Below, piece by piece: positions 29,220 to 38,173 of a DNA stretch of 64,000 bases (positions are counted from its first letter, which is position 1; every line of letters starts with the position of its first letter). Both the position numbers and the translations under genes were made by a program. The notes beneath the pieces were generated by a model. The model had not been told where the DNA came from. It was given only the letters and a program-made list of their open reading frames with translations, and ran no database searches. This DNA is from Sulfurimonas sp. HSL1-2 (GTDB taxonomy: Bacteria; Campylobacterota; Campylobacteria; Campylobacterales; Sulfurimonadaceae), in NCBI RefSeq assembly GCF_039645565.1, contig NZ_CP147914.1, positions 372,001 to 436,000 on the forward strand. Reading direction: 5' to 3'.

Positions 29220-31769
29220 ATGGATGTACGCGAAGCCTATCTGAAGTTTTTTGAATCCAAGGGCCACACGCCGGTGGCGAGCGCGCCGCTCGTGCCCGAC
29301 GACGCCACGCTGCTGTTCAACAATGCGGGGATGGTCCCGTTCAAGACGATCTTTACCGGCGAGGTGCCGGTACCCGAGAACCCCCGTGCCACGTCGTGCC
29401 AGACCTGTGTCCGTGCCGGCGGGAAGCACAACGACCTGGAAAACGTCGGCCACACGGCCCGCCACCACACCTTCTTCGAAATGCTGGGCAACTTCAGCTT
29501 CGGCGACTATTTCAAAGAGGAAGCGATCGCCTACGCGTGGGAGTTCGTAACCGAGGTGCTCGCACTGCCGGTGGAAAAACTCTGGGTCACGGTACACGAA
29601 AGCGACGACGAGGCCGAGGCGATCTGGAAGAAACACATCGCGGCTGACCGCATCATGCGCCTGGGGGACAAAGACAACTTCTGGCAGATGGGCGACACGG
29701 GCCCATGCGGTCCCTGTTCAGAGATCTTTATCGACCAGGGTGCGGAGCATTTCAACGGCCCAGAGGACTACATGGGCGGCGACGGCGACCGATTCTTAGA
29801 GATCTGGAACCTCGTCTTCATGCAGTATGAGCGCAATGCGAAGGGCGAACTGAACCCGCTGCCCAAGCCCTCCATCGATACGGGGATGGGACTTGAGCGC
29901 GTCGTCGCCGTCAAAGAAGGCAAGTTCAGCAACTACGACTCCTCCCTCTTCATGCCGATCATCAACAAGGTCGAAGCGCTCATCGGCAAGCCGTATGACT
30001 ATGCCGGCGGCGCGAGCTACCGCGTCATCGCGGACCATATCCGTACCGTCACTTTCCTGCTTTCACAGGGGACGAACTTCTCCAACGAGGGGCGGGGCTA
30101 CGTCCTGCGCCGTATTCTCCGCCGCGCGGTACGCCACGGCTACCTGCTGGGCTTCAGCAAACCCTTTATGCACGAGATCGTCGATACCGTCGTAGAGCTG
30201 ATGGGGCACCAGTACCCCTACCTGTCGGAAAAGGCGCCCGTCGTCAAGGAGCAGATCATGCTCGAGGAGGAGCGCTTCTTCAAAACGATCGAGGACGGGA
30301 TCGCCCTCTTCAGCGAAGAACTCAAGAAGACCAAGGATGTCTTCAGCGGCGAGACCGCCTTCAAACTCTACGACACCTTCGGCTTCCCGCTCGACCTCAC
30401 CGAGGACATGCTGCGCGAAAAAGGGCTGGGCCTCGATACGGCGACGTTCGAACGCCTGATGACCGAACAGCGCGAACGCGCCAAAGCGGCCTGGAAAGGA
30501 AGCGGTGACGCCCACGTCGAAGGGGACTTCAAAGCACTCCTGGAACAGTTCGGCGAGAACGCTTTCATCGGCTACAGCACCATGAAGGCAACGTCGAAGG
30601 TCCTGGCTCTGCTGAGCACAGGTTTCGGCCGCGAGGAGAGCCTGCATGCGCGCCACGAAGGGTGGGTGCTGCTCGATGAGACGCCTTTCTACGCCGAAAG
30701 CGGCGGACAGACGGGCGATACGGGCCTGCTTGAAGGGGTTGCAGAGGTCCTGGAGACGAAGAAGTTCTTCGGCCTCAACCTCTCCAAGATCCGTGCCACG
30801 GCGACGATCAATGTCGGTGACAGCGTCACGGCGGTCGTCGACGAAGCACGCCGGGAGATCGAACGCCACCACTCCGCGACGCACCTCCTGCATGCGGCGC
30901 TTTACGAAGAGCTGGGCGAGCATATCTCCCAGGCGGGCTCTCTCGTCGAAGCCGACCGTCTGCGTTTCGACTTCTCCCACCCCAAGGCGATGACCGCCGC
31001 GGAGATCGCGGCCGTCGAAGAACGCGTGAACCTCGTCGTTCAGCGCGGCATCACGAACGCGACAGAGGAGATGGATATCGAAGCGGCCAAGCAGAGCGGC
31101 GCGAAAGCGCAGTTCGGCGAGAAGTACGGCGACCGTGTCCGCGTCGTCCGTTTCGGCGATGCTTCCATCGAATTCTGCGGCGGGACCCACGTCGGCAGCA
31201 CGAGCGAGATCGGGATGTTCGTCATTACCAAAGAGAGCGGTGTCAGTGCCGGTGTTCGCCGGATTGAAGCGGTCTGCTCCAAGGCGGCCTACGACTACTT
31301 CAAGCAGCAGCGCCACCTGATCGGCGAAGCGGAAGCCGCGGTCAAGAACCGCGACGTACTGGCCGGGGTCGAACGCCTCAAAGAGCAGATTAACACGCTG
31401 AGAGTCGAACTCCAGGATGCCCAGAACGCTGCGAAGGAGTCCCTGGCCGCGGAGACGATCAACGGCGTCAGCGTCTTCGTCGAAGAGATCAAGAGCGGTG
31501 ACGTCAAGGGGCGCATCGACGAGCTCAAGAACATGAACGAGAGCGTCGCGGCGATGCTCTTCCAGGTCAAAGGCGACAAGGTGATGATCGCCGCCGGCGT
31601 CAAGAACGCCGGTGCCAAGGCGGGTGACTGGATCAAAGCGATCGCACCGATCCTCGGCGGCGGCGGGGGCGGACGTCCGGACTTCGCCCAGGCCGGCGGC
31701 AAAGACGCCTCCAAGCTGCCCGAGGCGCTTGAGGCGTCCAAAGCCTATATTACGGAGGCGCTGTCATGA
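29220..31769 (+). CDS. alaS: Alanyl-tRNA synthetase
   Basis: AlaRS, 849 residues, a class II synthetase that charges tRNA-Ala. The catalytic domain starts [17 protein letters not shown], with [19 protein letters not shown] as motif 2 region. The editing domain carries its zinc ligands H551, H555, C653 and H657 (HSATH and CGGTH). The C-Ala domain ends with the Gly-rich [15 protein letters not shown]. The last 4 bases overlap the next gene as ATGA, the first of several such overlaps. Confidence 0.98.
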   Translation: MDVREAYLKFFESKGHTPVASAPLVPDDATLLFNNAGMVPFKTIFTGEVPVPENPRATSCQTCVRAGGKHNDLENVGHTARHHTFFEMLGNFSFGDYFKEEAIAYAWEFVTEVLALPVEKLWVTVHESDDEAEAIWKKHIAADRIMRLGDKDNFWQMGDTGPCGPCSEIFIDQGAEHFNGPEDYMGGDGDRFLEIWNLVFMQYERNAKGELNPLPKPSIDTGMGLERVVAVKEGKFSNYDSSLFMPIINKVEALIGKPYDYAGGASYRVIADHIRTVTFLLSQGTNFSNEGRGYVLRRILRRAVRHGYLLGFSKPFMHEIVDTVVELMGHQYPYLSEKAPVVKEQIMLEEERFFKTIEDGIALFSEELKKTKDVFSGETAFKLYDTFGFPLDLTEDMLREKGLGLDTATFERLMTEQRERAKAAWKGSGDAHVEGDFKALLEQFGENAFIGYSTMKATSKVLALLSTGFGREESLHARHEGWVLLDETPFYAESGGQTGDTGLLEGVAEVLETKKFFGLNLSKIRATATINVGDSVTAVVDEARREIERHHSATHLLHAALYEELGEHISQAGSLVEADRLRFDFSHPKAMTAAEIAAVEERVNLVVQRGITNATEEMDIEAAKQSGAKAQFGEKYGDRVRVVRFGDASIEFCGGTHVGSTSEIGMFVITKESGVSAGVRRIEAVCSKAAYDYFKQQRHLIGEAEAAVKNRDVLAGVERLKEQINTLRVELQDAQNAAKESLAAETINGVSVFVEEIKSGDVKGRIDELKNMNESVAAMLFQVKGDKVMIAAGVKNAGAKAGDWIKAIAPILGGGGGGRPDFAQAGGKDASKLPEALEASKAYITEALS

Positions 31770-32302
31770 AAGAGGCTATGGTCACCCTCTTCTGGGAATA
31801 CAGCACCCTGATCGTCTTCCTGCACGTGCTCAGCGCCGTCGTCTGGGTCGGCGGGATGATCGCCATGCGTTTCGCCGCGCACCACTCTTTTATGGAGCTG
31901 GAGCCGCCGCTGCGCCTGGCACGTACCGCACAGGCTCTTAAGCGCCTCTTCGCGATCGTCACTCCCTTCGTCGTCATCCTGATCGTTACGGCCGTCCTGA
32001 TGGCGGTAGGCTGGGGCTTCCGTGCCGCGTCGGTGGACGCGAACGGCAACGTCATCGATGAAGCGGCGTTCGCGACCTACCAGCTCGTGCACGTCAAAGA
32101 GGCGATCTGGCTCATTATGGCGCTTAACCTCGGTGCCATGATTCTGCGCCGCAACAAGGCGCAGAAAAAGATCGATGCCGGTGATTTCGCCGCGGCCAAA
32201 GGGCTGCTGGGGCTGATCGGAAAATACATGGTCCCGCTGAACATCATCCTCGGCGTTATCGCCATCTACCTGGGAGTCACGCTGCGCTACTCGCACGCGT
32301 AA
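31766..32302 (+). CDS. CopD-like four-helix membrane protein
   Basis: A 178-residue protein with four predicted transmembrane helices. The first contains [19 protein letters not shown], where a helix His is followed by WVGG, as in CopD/HemJ-like and cytochrome-b-like membrane families; further His residues ([13 protein letters not shown]) could bind heme or metal. The family call is tentative. It overlaps alaS by 4 bases and maf follows after 4 bases, so it is translated with both. Confidence 0.6.
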   Translation: MKEAMVTLFWEYSTLIVFLHVLSAVVWVGGMIAMRFAAHHSFMELEPPLRLARTAQALKRLFAIVTPFVVILIVTAVLMAVGWGFRAASVDANGNVIDEAAFATYQLVHVKEAIWLIMALNLGAMILRRNKAQKKIDAGDFAAAKGLLGLIGKYMVPLNIILGVIAIYLGVTLRYSHA

Positions 32303-32306
32303 GGTT

Positions 32307-32870
32307 ATGGCCGCACCCCTCCGCCTCGCCTCCGCCTCGCAAAGCCGGGCCCTGCTGTTGACGCAGGCCGGGATCGATTTTATCCAGACCCCGGTGGACT
32401 ACGACGAGGAGCAGATCGTTGCCACGTCGCCGAAAAACTTCGTCTACCAGGCGACGGTGGGCAAGTACGAGGAGGGGATGCAGACCTTCGGCATGGAGGA
32501 GCATCCGCTCCTCGTCGCCGACTCCGTCGTCACCTCGCAGGGGCAGATCCTGCGCAAGGCGCGCTGCCTTGACGACGCGCGCAATATCCTGATGACGCAG
32601 AGCGGAAACGTCACTTCCATCATCACCTGCATGATCTACCACTCCCCCCGCCTGAAACTCATTGACATCTCTGCGACAGACTATCTTTTCGACCCCTTCG
32701 ACCCCGAGGACCTGGAGCGCTACCTCGCTTCCGGGGAGTGGCGGGGCAAAGCCGGGGGCTGCATGGTCGAAGGCTTCTGCAAACCCTACATCCGCAGCGT
32801 TCGCGGAAACGAAAGCACGGCGATGGGGCTCAACGTCGAGGCCCTGAAACCATTCCTGGAGGGCTTATGA
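32307..32870 (+). CDS. maf: Maf family nucleoside triphosphate pyrophosphatase
   Basis: Maf, 187 residues, hydrolyses non-canonical or surplus nucleoside triphosphates to monophosphates and is linked to septum inhibition in Bacillus. LRLASASQSRALLL at the N terminus is the signature, LVADSVV holds the catalytic Asp, and GKAGGCMVEG matches the late conserved GKAG block. The subfamily (dTTP/UTP or m7GTP type) cannot be settled by eye. The stop overlaps the start of the M48 gene as ATGA. Confidence 0.9.
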   Translation: MAAPLRLASASQSRALLLTQAGIDFIQTPVDYDEEQIVATSPKNFVYQATVGKYEEGMQTFGMEEHPLLVADSVVTSQGQILRKARCLDDARNILMTQSGNVTSIITCMIYHSPRLKLIDISATDYLFDPFDPEDLERYLASGEWRGKAGGCMVEGFCKPYIRSVRGNESTAMGLNVEALKPFLEGL

Positions 32871-33619
32871 ATCGACTTGCTACCGCATTGATGCTGATAC
32901 TGATGATCGCCGGCTGTGCCAAAACCCCCGTCACGGGGCGTTCCCAGCTGATCCTGATCTCCAACGAACAGGAGATCTCCCTGGGGCTCAGCGAGTCCGA
33001 AAAGCTCAAACAGAGCGCCAAGCTCTCGACGGACAAAGCCCAGACGGAGCGTATCCGCCGTATCGGGAAACGGATCGCCGCGGTAAGCGGCAGGGATGAT
33101 TTCCAGTGGGAGTTCAACGTTATTGAATCCGACACCCTCAACGCCTTCTGCCTCCCCGGCGGGAAGGTCTACTTCTACACGGGGCTGCTCAAACTGACGG
33201 CGAACGACGACCAGATTGCGACGGTGATGGGGCATGAGATCGCCCATGCCCTCGCGCGCCACGGGGCGGAGCGGATGTCGATGCAGATGGTCAGCAATAC
33301 AGGCGGTCAGCTGCTCGGAGCAGCCATGGGGGTGCCCGCGGAGTACCAGGGGCTTTACAGCCAGGCCTACGGGCTCTCTACGCAGTTGGGGGTACTGCTG
33401 CCCTACAGCCGGAAGCATGAATCCGAAGCGGACCAGATCGGCATCTACCTGATGTGGAAAGCGGGCTTCGATCCGAACCAGGCGGTGGCGTTCTGGCAGA
33501 AGATGAAAGAGGCCTCCGGGGGCAAGAAGGCGCCGGAGTTCCTCTCGACCCACCCGTCGGACCAGTCGCGTATCGATGCGATCAGGGCTTTTGTGAAGAG
33601 CCTCCCGGAAGAGCGATGA
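32867..33619 (+). CDS. M48 family metalloprotease, lipoprotein (BepA/LoiP-like)
   Basis: A 250-residue zinc protease with lipoprotein signal (MLILMIAGC, Cys17). The zinc site HEIAH is at residues 123-127 and the third ligand lies in HESEAD (184-189). The family includes YcaL, LoiP and BepA, which clear misfolded outer membrane proteins. It lacks the TPR domain of BepA and so resembles LoiP/YcaL more. The start overlaps maf and the stop overlaps bioF, each by 4 bases. Confidence 0.9.
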   Translation: MNRLATALMLILMIAGCAKTPVTGRSQLILISNEQEISLGLSESEKLKQSAKLSTDKAQTERIRRIGKRIAAVSGRDDFQWEFNVIESDTLNAFCLPGGKVYFYTGLLKLTANDDQIATVMGHEIAHALARHGAERMSMQMVSNTGGQLLGAAMGVPAEYQGLYSQAYGLSTQLGVLLPYSRKHESEADQIGIYLMWKAGFDPNQAVAFWQKMKEASGGKKAPEFLSTHPSDQSRIDAIRAFVKSLPEER

Positions 33620-34713
33620 ACTATTACGACAAAGAGCTGGCCGCACTCCGGCACGCCGGCCGTTTCAGAACGCGCCGCGTGTTCGGTGCGGAGACGGTCG
33701 ACCTCGCCTCAAACGACTACCTGGGGCTGGCGGAGAAACCGGAGATGTTCGACGCCGCCGTCGCGCGGCTGCACGGGGAGAAGGTGCACGCCCCCAAGGC
33801 CTCGATGCTCGTCAACGGCTACCACGCGATCCACCGGGAGTTCGAAGATGCACTCTGTGAGGCCAACGGGTTTGAAGCGGGGATCGTCATGGGCAGCGGG
33901 TTCAACGCGAACCTTGCGATGATCGAGGCCCTGGTGCGCCGCGGCGACGAGCTCTTTATGGATGCGAAGTACCATGCCAGTGGGGTGCTGGCCGCCAAAC
34001 TCGTCGAGGGGAAGGTGACCTATTTCGGGCACAACGACATCCGGGAGCTGGAGGCGAAACTTGCCGTGTCCGATGCCCGCCGCCGTATCATCGCCGTCGA
34101 GGGGATCTACTCGATGGACGGAGACCTGATGGCACGCGAGATCTTCGACATCGCCGAGCGGCACGACGCCCTGCTGATCGTCGACGAGGCGCACAGCAGC
34201 GGGGTGGTCGGGCCGCGGCTGCTCGGCGTTTTCGATCTCTACGGTATCACGCCGAAACCCAACCACCTCAAGATGGGAACGCTGGGAAAGGCGTACGGCA
34301 GTTTCGGGGCCTACGTACTCGCCTCACGCCATATTACCGACTATCTGCTCAACCGGGCAAAACCCGTCATCTATGCAACGGCACCCTCCCTCTTCGATAC
34401 GGCACTGGCCCATGCGTCTCTGCGCCATATCCTGGAACATGCCGGGGAACTGCATGAACAGATAGAAGCGCGCCGTGCGATGATGAACGCCATGCTCGGT
34501 ATCAACGCGGACGGCCTTATCGCGGCCGTTCCCGTCGGCGACAACCGGAAGGTGATGGATATCCAGGCGGCGCTGCTGGAAGAGGGGATGCTCGTAGGTG
34601 CCATCCGCCAGCCGACGGTGGAGCGGGCGATCGTGCGGCTCATCGGACGTCTTGGGGTCGATGAGGCAGCGCTGCGGCGCGGTTGCGAGATTGTCGCCCG
34701 TTGGGTAAAATAG
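33616..34713 (+). CDS. bioF: 8-amino-7-oxononanoate synthase (BioF)
   Basis: A 365-residue PLP enzyme of the alpha-oxoamine synthase family that joins pimeloyl thioester and alanine in biotin synthesis. DEAHSSG (Asp190, His193) binds the cofactor ring, and Lys225 in GTLGKAYG forms the Schiff base. It is a little shorter than the E. coli enzyme at the N terminus. Kbl- or CqsA-like roles are possible but the length and start suit BioF. No other bio gene is adjacent. It overlaps the M48 stop. Confidence 0.85.
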   Translation: MNYYDKELAALRHAGRFRTRRVFGAETVDLASNDYLGLAEKPEMFDAAVARLHGEKVHAPKASMLVNGYHAIHREFEDALCEANGFEAGIVMGSGFNANLAMIEALVRRGDELFMDAKYHASGVLAAKLVEGKVTYFGHNDIRELEAKLAVSDARRRIIAVEGIYSMDGDLMAREIFDIAERHDALLIVDEAHSSGVVGPRLLGVFDLYGITPKPNHLKMGTLGKAYGSFGAYVLASRHITDYLLNRAKPVIYATAPSLFDTALAHASLRHILEHAGELHEQIEARRAMMNAMLGINADGLIAAVPVGDNRKVMDIQAALLEEGMLVGAIRQPTVERAIVRLIGRLGVDEAALRRGCEIVARWVK

Positions 34714-34718
34714 GCGCG

Positions 34719-35414
34719 ATGATTCAGGTCAAACGTTTACGGATCGATTTTGACGGCAGCACGCTGGTGGATATTGCCTTCGGCATTGAGAGTGCGCTGG
34801 CCCTGGTGGGGCAGAGCGGAAGCGGAAAAAGTCTGACGCTCAAGGCGCTGCTGGGGATGCTGCCGCCCGCGATGACGCCGACGATCGAGCTGGAAGCCCC
34901 CTTTGCGCTCCGCCGCGGCGAGACCGTCGCATTCGTCCCCCAGAACCCCTTTACGGCCCTCTCCCCTCTGACACGGGTGGGGCGCCATTTTGACGGGGTC
35001 ACCCGGGGGGAGGCGGAAACGCTGATGGCACGGGTGGGCCTCGATGCGGGCCTGCTGGACCGGTTCCCGCCGGAGCTCTCCGGCGGGCAGCTGCAGCGCG
35101 CCGTGATCGCCATTGCTCTGTCGCATGCACCGAAACTGCTGCTGCTCGACGAGCCGACGACAGCCCTCGACCCCGAGACGCGGCGCGTCATCATCGCCCT
35201 GCTGCGGGAGCTGCAGACACAGATGGGCTTCAGCATGCTCTTTGTCACCCATGACATCGTCTCGGCCCGCGCGCTCTGCGACGAGGTCTGCGTCATCCGC
35301 GAGGGCAGCGTGGTGGAACAGGGGGAGATGGCGCAGGTGATGGCGTCGCCCCAACATGCATATACGCGCACACTGATTGAATCAAGTTTCGCCGGAAGGG
35401 AGTTTAGAACGTGA
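34719..35414 (+). CDS. ABC transporter ATP-binding protein (peptide/nickel type), orphan
   Basis: A 231-residue ABC ATPase with Walker A GQSGSGKS (31-38), Q-loop VPQNPF, signature LSGGQLQR (120-127), Walker B LLLLDEP (140-146) and H-loop VTHD. The sequence resembles the DppD/OppD/NikD type but stops without the C-terminal oligopeptide zinc-loop extension. No permease or binding protein is nearby, so its partner is unknown. It starts 5 bases after bioF and overlaps the PBP1A start as GTGA. Confidence 0.8.
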   Translation: MIQVKRLRIDFDGSTLVDIAFGIESALALVGQSGSGKSLTLKALLGMLPPAMTPTIELEAPFALRRGETVAFVPQNPFTALSPLTRVGRHFDGVTRGEAETLMARVGLDAGLLDRFPPELSGGQLQRAVIAIALSHAPKLLLLDEPTTALDPETRRVIIALLRELQTQMGFSMLFVTHDIVSARALCDEVCVIREGSVVEQGEMAQVMASPQHAYTRTLIESSFAGREFRT

Positions 35415-37357
35415 AAAAAATGCTGCTGTGGGGAGGCCTGGCCGGTGTGGTCGCCCTGTTCCTTTTCGTCGCTTACTTCGTGGCGCAGTACGGGCATGAG
35501 ACCCGCAAACTGGTCCGCTACAATCCGCCGCTGACGACCTATATCTTTGACCGCAACGGCGAGAAGATCGCCAATATCTTCGACAAGGAGAACCGTGCGT
35601 TTGCAACGTTCGACGAGATCCCGCCGCAAATGATCGAAGCGCTGCTTGCCATCGAGGATACGACCTTTTTCGAGCACCGCGGCGTCAATGTCGATGCCAT
35701 ATTCCGGGCTATCGTCAAGGATATCAAGGCGGGCAAACTGGTGGAAGGGGCCAGTACGATCACCCAGCAGCTCGTCAAAAACACACTGCTGACACGGGAG
35801 AAGAAGTTTTCGCGCAAGCTCAAGGAGCTGATCTTCTCGCTGAAACTCGAAACGGAGCTGAGCAAAGAGGATATCCTCGAGCGCTACCTCAACGCCATCT
35901 ACCTCGGGCACGGCTATTACGGCATCAAAACGGCGGCGATGGGGTATTTTCACAAACCGCTGAACCGGCTGACGCTTAAAGAGACGGCCGTGCTCGTCGG
36001 GCTGCCGAAAGCCCCCTCGTTCTATGCGCCGACACGCAATTACGAACTCTCTCTGGGGCGGGCGAACCGTGTGATTGCGCGTATGCATGACTTGGGATGG
36101 GTGGACGATGAAACGTACAACACGGCGATGCAGGAGCGTCCGGAGGTGTTCGACGAAACCCTGACGCAGAATCAGGCCCCCTACGTCACGGACGAGGTCC
36201 TGCGGCGTGCGGAGGTGCTCTATCCCGATATCCGGACGGGAGGGTACACGATCAATACGACCGTGGACCTGCGGCTGCAGGAGGCGGGGCGGTCGGCCCT
36301 CTCGTATGCTTACGACGGCATCATCAGCCGCGCCCTGGAGCGCGACAAGGATGCCAACGCGAGCCAGTTCGAACAGCTCAACGGCGCGCTGGTCAGCATC
36401 GACCCGGTCACAGGTGAAATCCTTGCACTTGTGGGCGGGGTGGACTACACCAAGAGCGCCTTTAACCGGGCGACGCAGGCCCGCCGCCAGCCGGGTTCGG
36501 CCTTCAAGCCCTTCATCTACCAGGTGGCGCTGGACCTGGGGTATTCGCCGGCGACGGAGCTCGTCGACATCTCACGTACCTACGACTATGAGACGGAGGG
36601 GAGCGAGAAGAAGTGGCAGCCCAAGAACTACGAACGCGACTACAAAGGGCTGATCACCCTGCGCGAAGCGCTGGTGCATTCACGGAACCTCGCGACTATC
36701 AACCTGGTGACGGATATCGGGCTGTCGCGTATCTACCGCGAGCTCTCACGCTACCAGTTTGCCGGCCTGCCGAAGGACCTCTCCCTGGCCCTGGGCAGTA
36801 TCACCCTATCGCCGGTCGAACTGGCCGGCGCCTACAGCTCCTTTGCCGCGGACGGGGTCCAGAGCGAACCCTTCCTCATTACAAGCATCGACAAACACGG
36901 CACACACTACGATGCGCAGCCGAAGCATCGAGAGATTACGAGTCCGGCCCAGGCGTTCCTGATGACGACGATCCTGCGTGACGTCGTGTTGCGGGGGACG
37001 GGGCGTGCCTCGGCTGTCGGCGGGATTGAGACGGCCGGGAAGACGGGCACGACGAACAACTCCATCGACGCCTGGTTCGCCGGCTATTCGCCGAGCGTCG
37101 AGACCATCGTCTGGTTCGGGAACGACGACAATACGCCGCTGCCGAAAAAAGAGACGGGGGGGCGTGCGGCGGCCCCGGCGTTCCGGAAATACTATACCCA
37201 GCTTCTGCACCTCTTCCCGCAGGTTCAACGCAAATTCGAGATGCCCGAGGGGGTGACGAAGGTTGAGCGCAACGGTGCCGAGGAGTTCTTTACCAAGGCC
37301 TCCCCGCCGCCGGTGGAGAAGATGCCTTCCGAGGCCGAGGACGGCCTCCTCTTCTAA
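35411..37357 (+). CDS. mrcA: Penicillin-binding protein 1A, bifunctional
   Basis: A 648-residue class A PBP. One membrane helix (about residues 4-25) anchors it. The glycosyltransferase has the catalytic Glu82 in IEDTTFFEHRG and the GASTITQQLVKN block; the transpeptidase has GSAFK (Ser363, Lys366) and KTGT starting at Lys544. It polymerises and cross-links glycan in the periplasm. The start is GTG, overlapping the ABC gene, with GGGAG 8 bases upstream; an ATG 9 bases later is possible. The protein lacks the OB domain insertion typical of the larger enteric PBP1A. Confidence 0.93.
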   Translation: MKKMLLWGGLAGVVALFLFVAYFVAQYGHETRKLVRYNPPLTTYIFDRNGEKIANIFDKENRAFATFDEIPPQMIEALLAIEDTTFFEHRGVNVDAIFRAIVKDIKAGKLVEGASTITQQLVKNTLLTREKKFSRKLKELIFSLKLETELSKEDILERYLNAIYLGHGYYGIKTAAMGYFHKPLNRLTLKETAVLVGLPKAPSFYAPTRNYELSLGRANRVIARMHDLGWVDDETYNTAMQERPEVFDETLTQNQAPYVTDEVLRRAEVLYPDIRTGGYTINTTVDLRLQEAGRSALSYAYDGIISRALERDKDANASQFEQLNGALVSIDPVTGEILALVGGVDYTKSAFNRATQARRQPGSAFKPFIYQVALDLGYSPATELVDISRTYDYETEGSEKKWQPKNYERDYKGLITLREALVHSRNLATINLVTDIGLSRIYRELSRYQFAGLPKDLSLALGSITLSPVELAGAYSSFAADGVQSEPFLITSIDKHGTHYDAQPKHREITSPAQAFLMTTILRDVVLRGTGRASAVGGIETAGKTGTTNNSIDAWFAGYSPSVETIVWFGNDDNTPLPKKETGGRAAAPAFRKYYTQLLHLFPQVQRKFEMPEGVTKVERNGAEEFFTKASPPPVEKMPSEAEDGLLF

Positions 37358-37390
37358 ACGCGTGTGCTACAATGGCCCCAAGGAGTCCCT

Positions 37391-37864
37391 ATGAAAAAGA
37401 TCACCCTTGGGTTAATGGCGACGGCGCTCCTGCTTCAGGCGGGGGTTTTTGACCGCGGGTCGAAGAGCGTCGCGGTGACAGTGGGCAGCGGCACCGGCTT
37501 TGACAATACCTACACGATTGTAGGCGTCAGTGCGAACTATTTTGCTTTGAACGGTCTTGCCGTCGGCATCGGCTACCGTGGCTGGTTCGGCGGTACGCCG
37601 ACGATGAACGAAGTCGACCTCCCGGTGACCTATTTTCTCCCCCTCAGTGCTACATTCCGACCTTATGCCGGTGTCTTTTACCGGCACACTTTCATCAGCG
37701 GTAATTATGACGATTACGAGACCCTCGGTGCCCGGGCCGGCATTGCCTACGCCGAAGGACGCGTCTACCTGTCAGTAGGATGGGCTGAGGAGTGGTACAG
37801 CCGCAGTAACGGCGATACGATCAGACGCGGTTACCCGGAACTCACCGCCGCCATCAGTTTCTAG
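37391..37864 (+). CDS. Small exported outer membrane beta-barrel-like protein
   Basis: A 157-residue protein with signal peptide (MKKITLGLMATALLLQAG). The rest shows alternating polar and hydrophobic residues with many Tyr, Gly and Phe, and ends in a terminal Phe (AAISF), as expected for an eight-stranded outer membrane barrel. No precise family is recognised. AGGAG 5 bases before the ATG sets the start. It is the last gene of the alaS-mrcA run and faces leuA across a repeat-filled gap. Confidence 0.65.
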   Translation: MKKITLGLMATALLLQAGVFDRGSKSVAVTVGSGTGFDNTYTIVGVSANYFALNGLAVGIGYRGWFGGTPTMNEVDLPVTYFLPLSATFRPYAGVFYRHTFISGNYDDYETLGARAGIAYAEGRVYLSVGWAEEWYSRSNGDTIRRGYPELTAAISF

Positions 37865-37970
37865 ACTTTACGGCTACGAGGAAAGTAGCGGGTAGAGGGA
37901 AAGAATAGACTGTTGAGTGGGAAAAACTGTGTTGACGATGTCAATAGCTATATGGGGTTTAATGGACATA

Positions 37971-38168
37971 ACGCCACTGTCGGAAACAGCGGTGTGCTTT
38001 TGTCCTCGCATTGCTGCGGAATTCCACTGCGCTACATGTGCCATAGCGGCTGAGCGTAGCGAGACGGGGCTTTGCATTTGATGCATGATGATGACGCTGC
38101 CGAAAGCAGCGTTGTACTTTAGTGCCACAGCGGCCAGCGTAGTGATACGGGGTTTTACTCCGTATCAC
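37971..38168. repeat. Two degenerate copies of a hairpin-rich intergenic repeat
   Basis: The 309-base gap between convergent genes holds no credible gene. Unit 1 (about 37971-38075) and unit 2 (38094-38168) share an ACGC...hairpin...CTTT block, then TGCCA-AGCGG...AGCGTAG-GA-ACGGGG. The first hairpin is CTGT/ACAG in unit 1 and CGCTGC/GCAGCG in unit 2. Unit 1 has about 38 extra bases in its middle. Unit 2 ends in the strong hairpin noted separately. Bases 37865-37970 show nothing I can name. Confidence 0.7.
38142..38168. terminator. Hairpin between convergent genes, 3' of leuA
   Basis: GTGATACGG/CCGTATCAC pairs over 9 bp, with a G-U and a G-C continuing inward, 5 bases after the leuA stop as read on the minus strand. 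No T run is present, so it may protect the 3' end or terminate inefficiently. Confidence 0.5.
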
Positions 38169-38173
38169 GTGTA

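Noticed and set aside
37874..38168. Two open frames on the minus strand in the gap before leuA
   Set aside because: They follow the two repeat units, have no SD or family features and contain the hairpins. The sequence is better seen as non-coding repeat.
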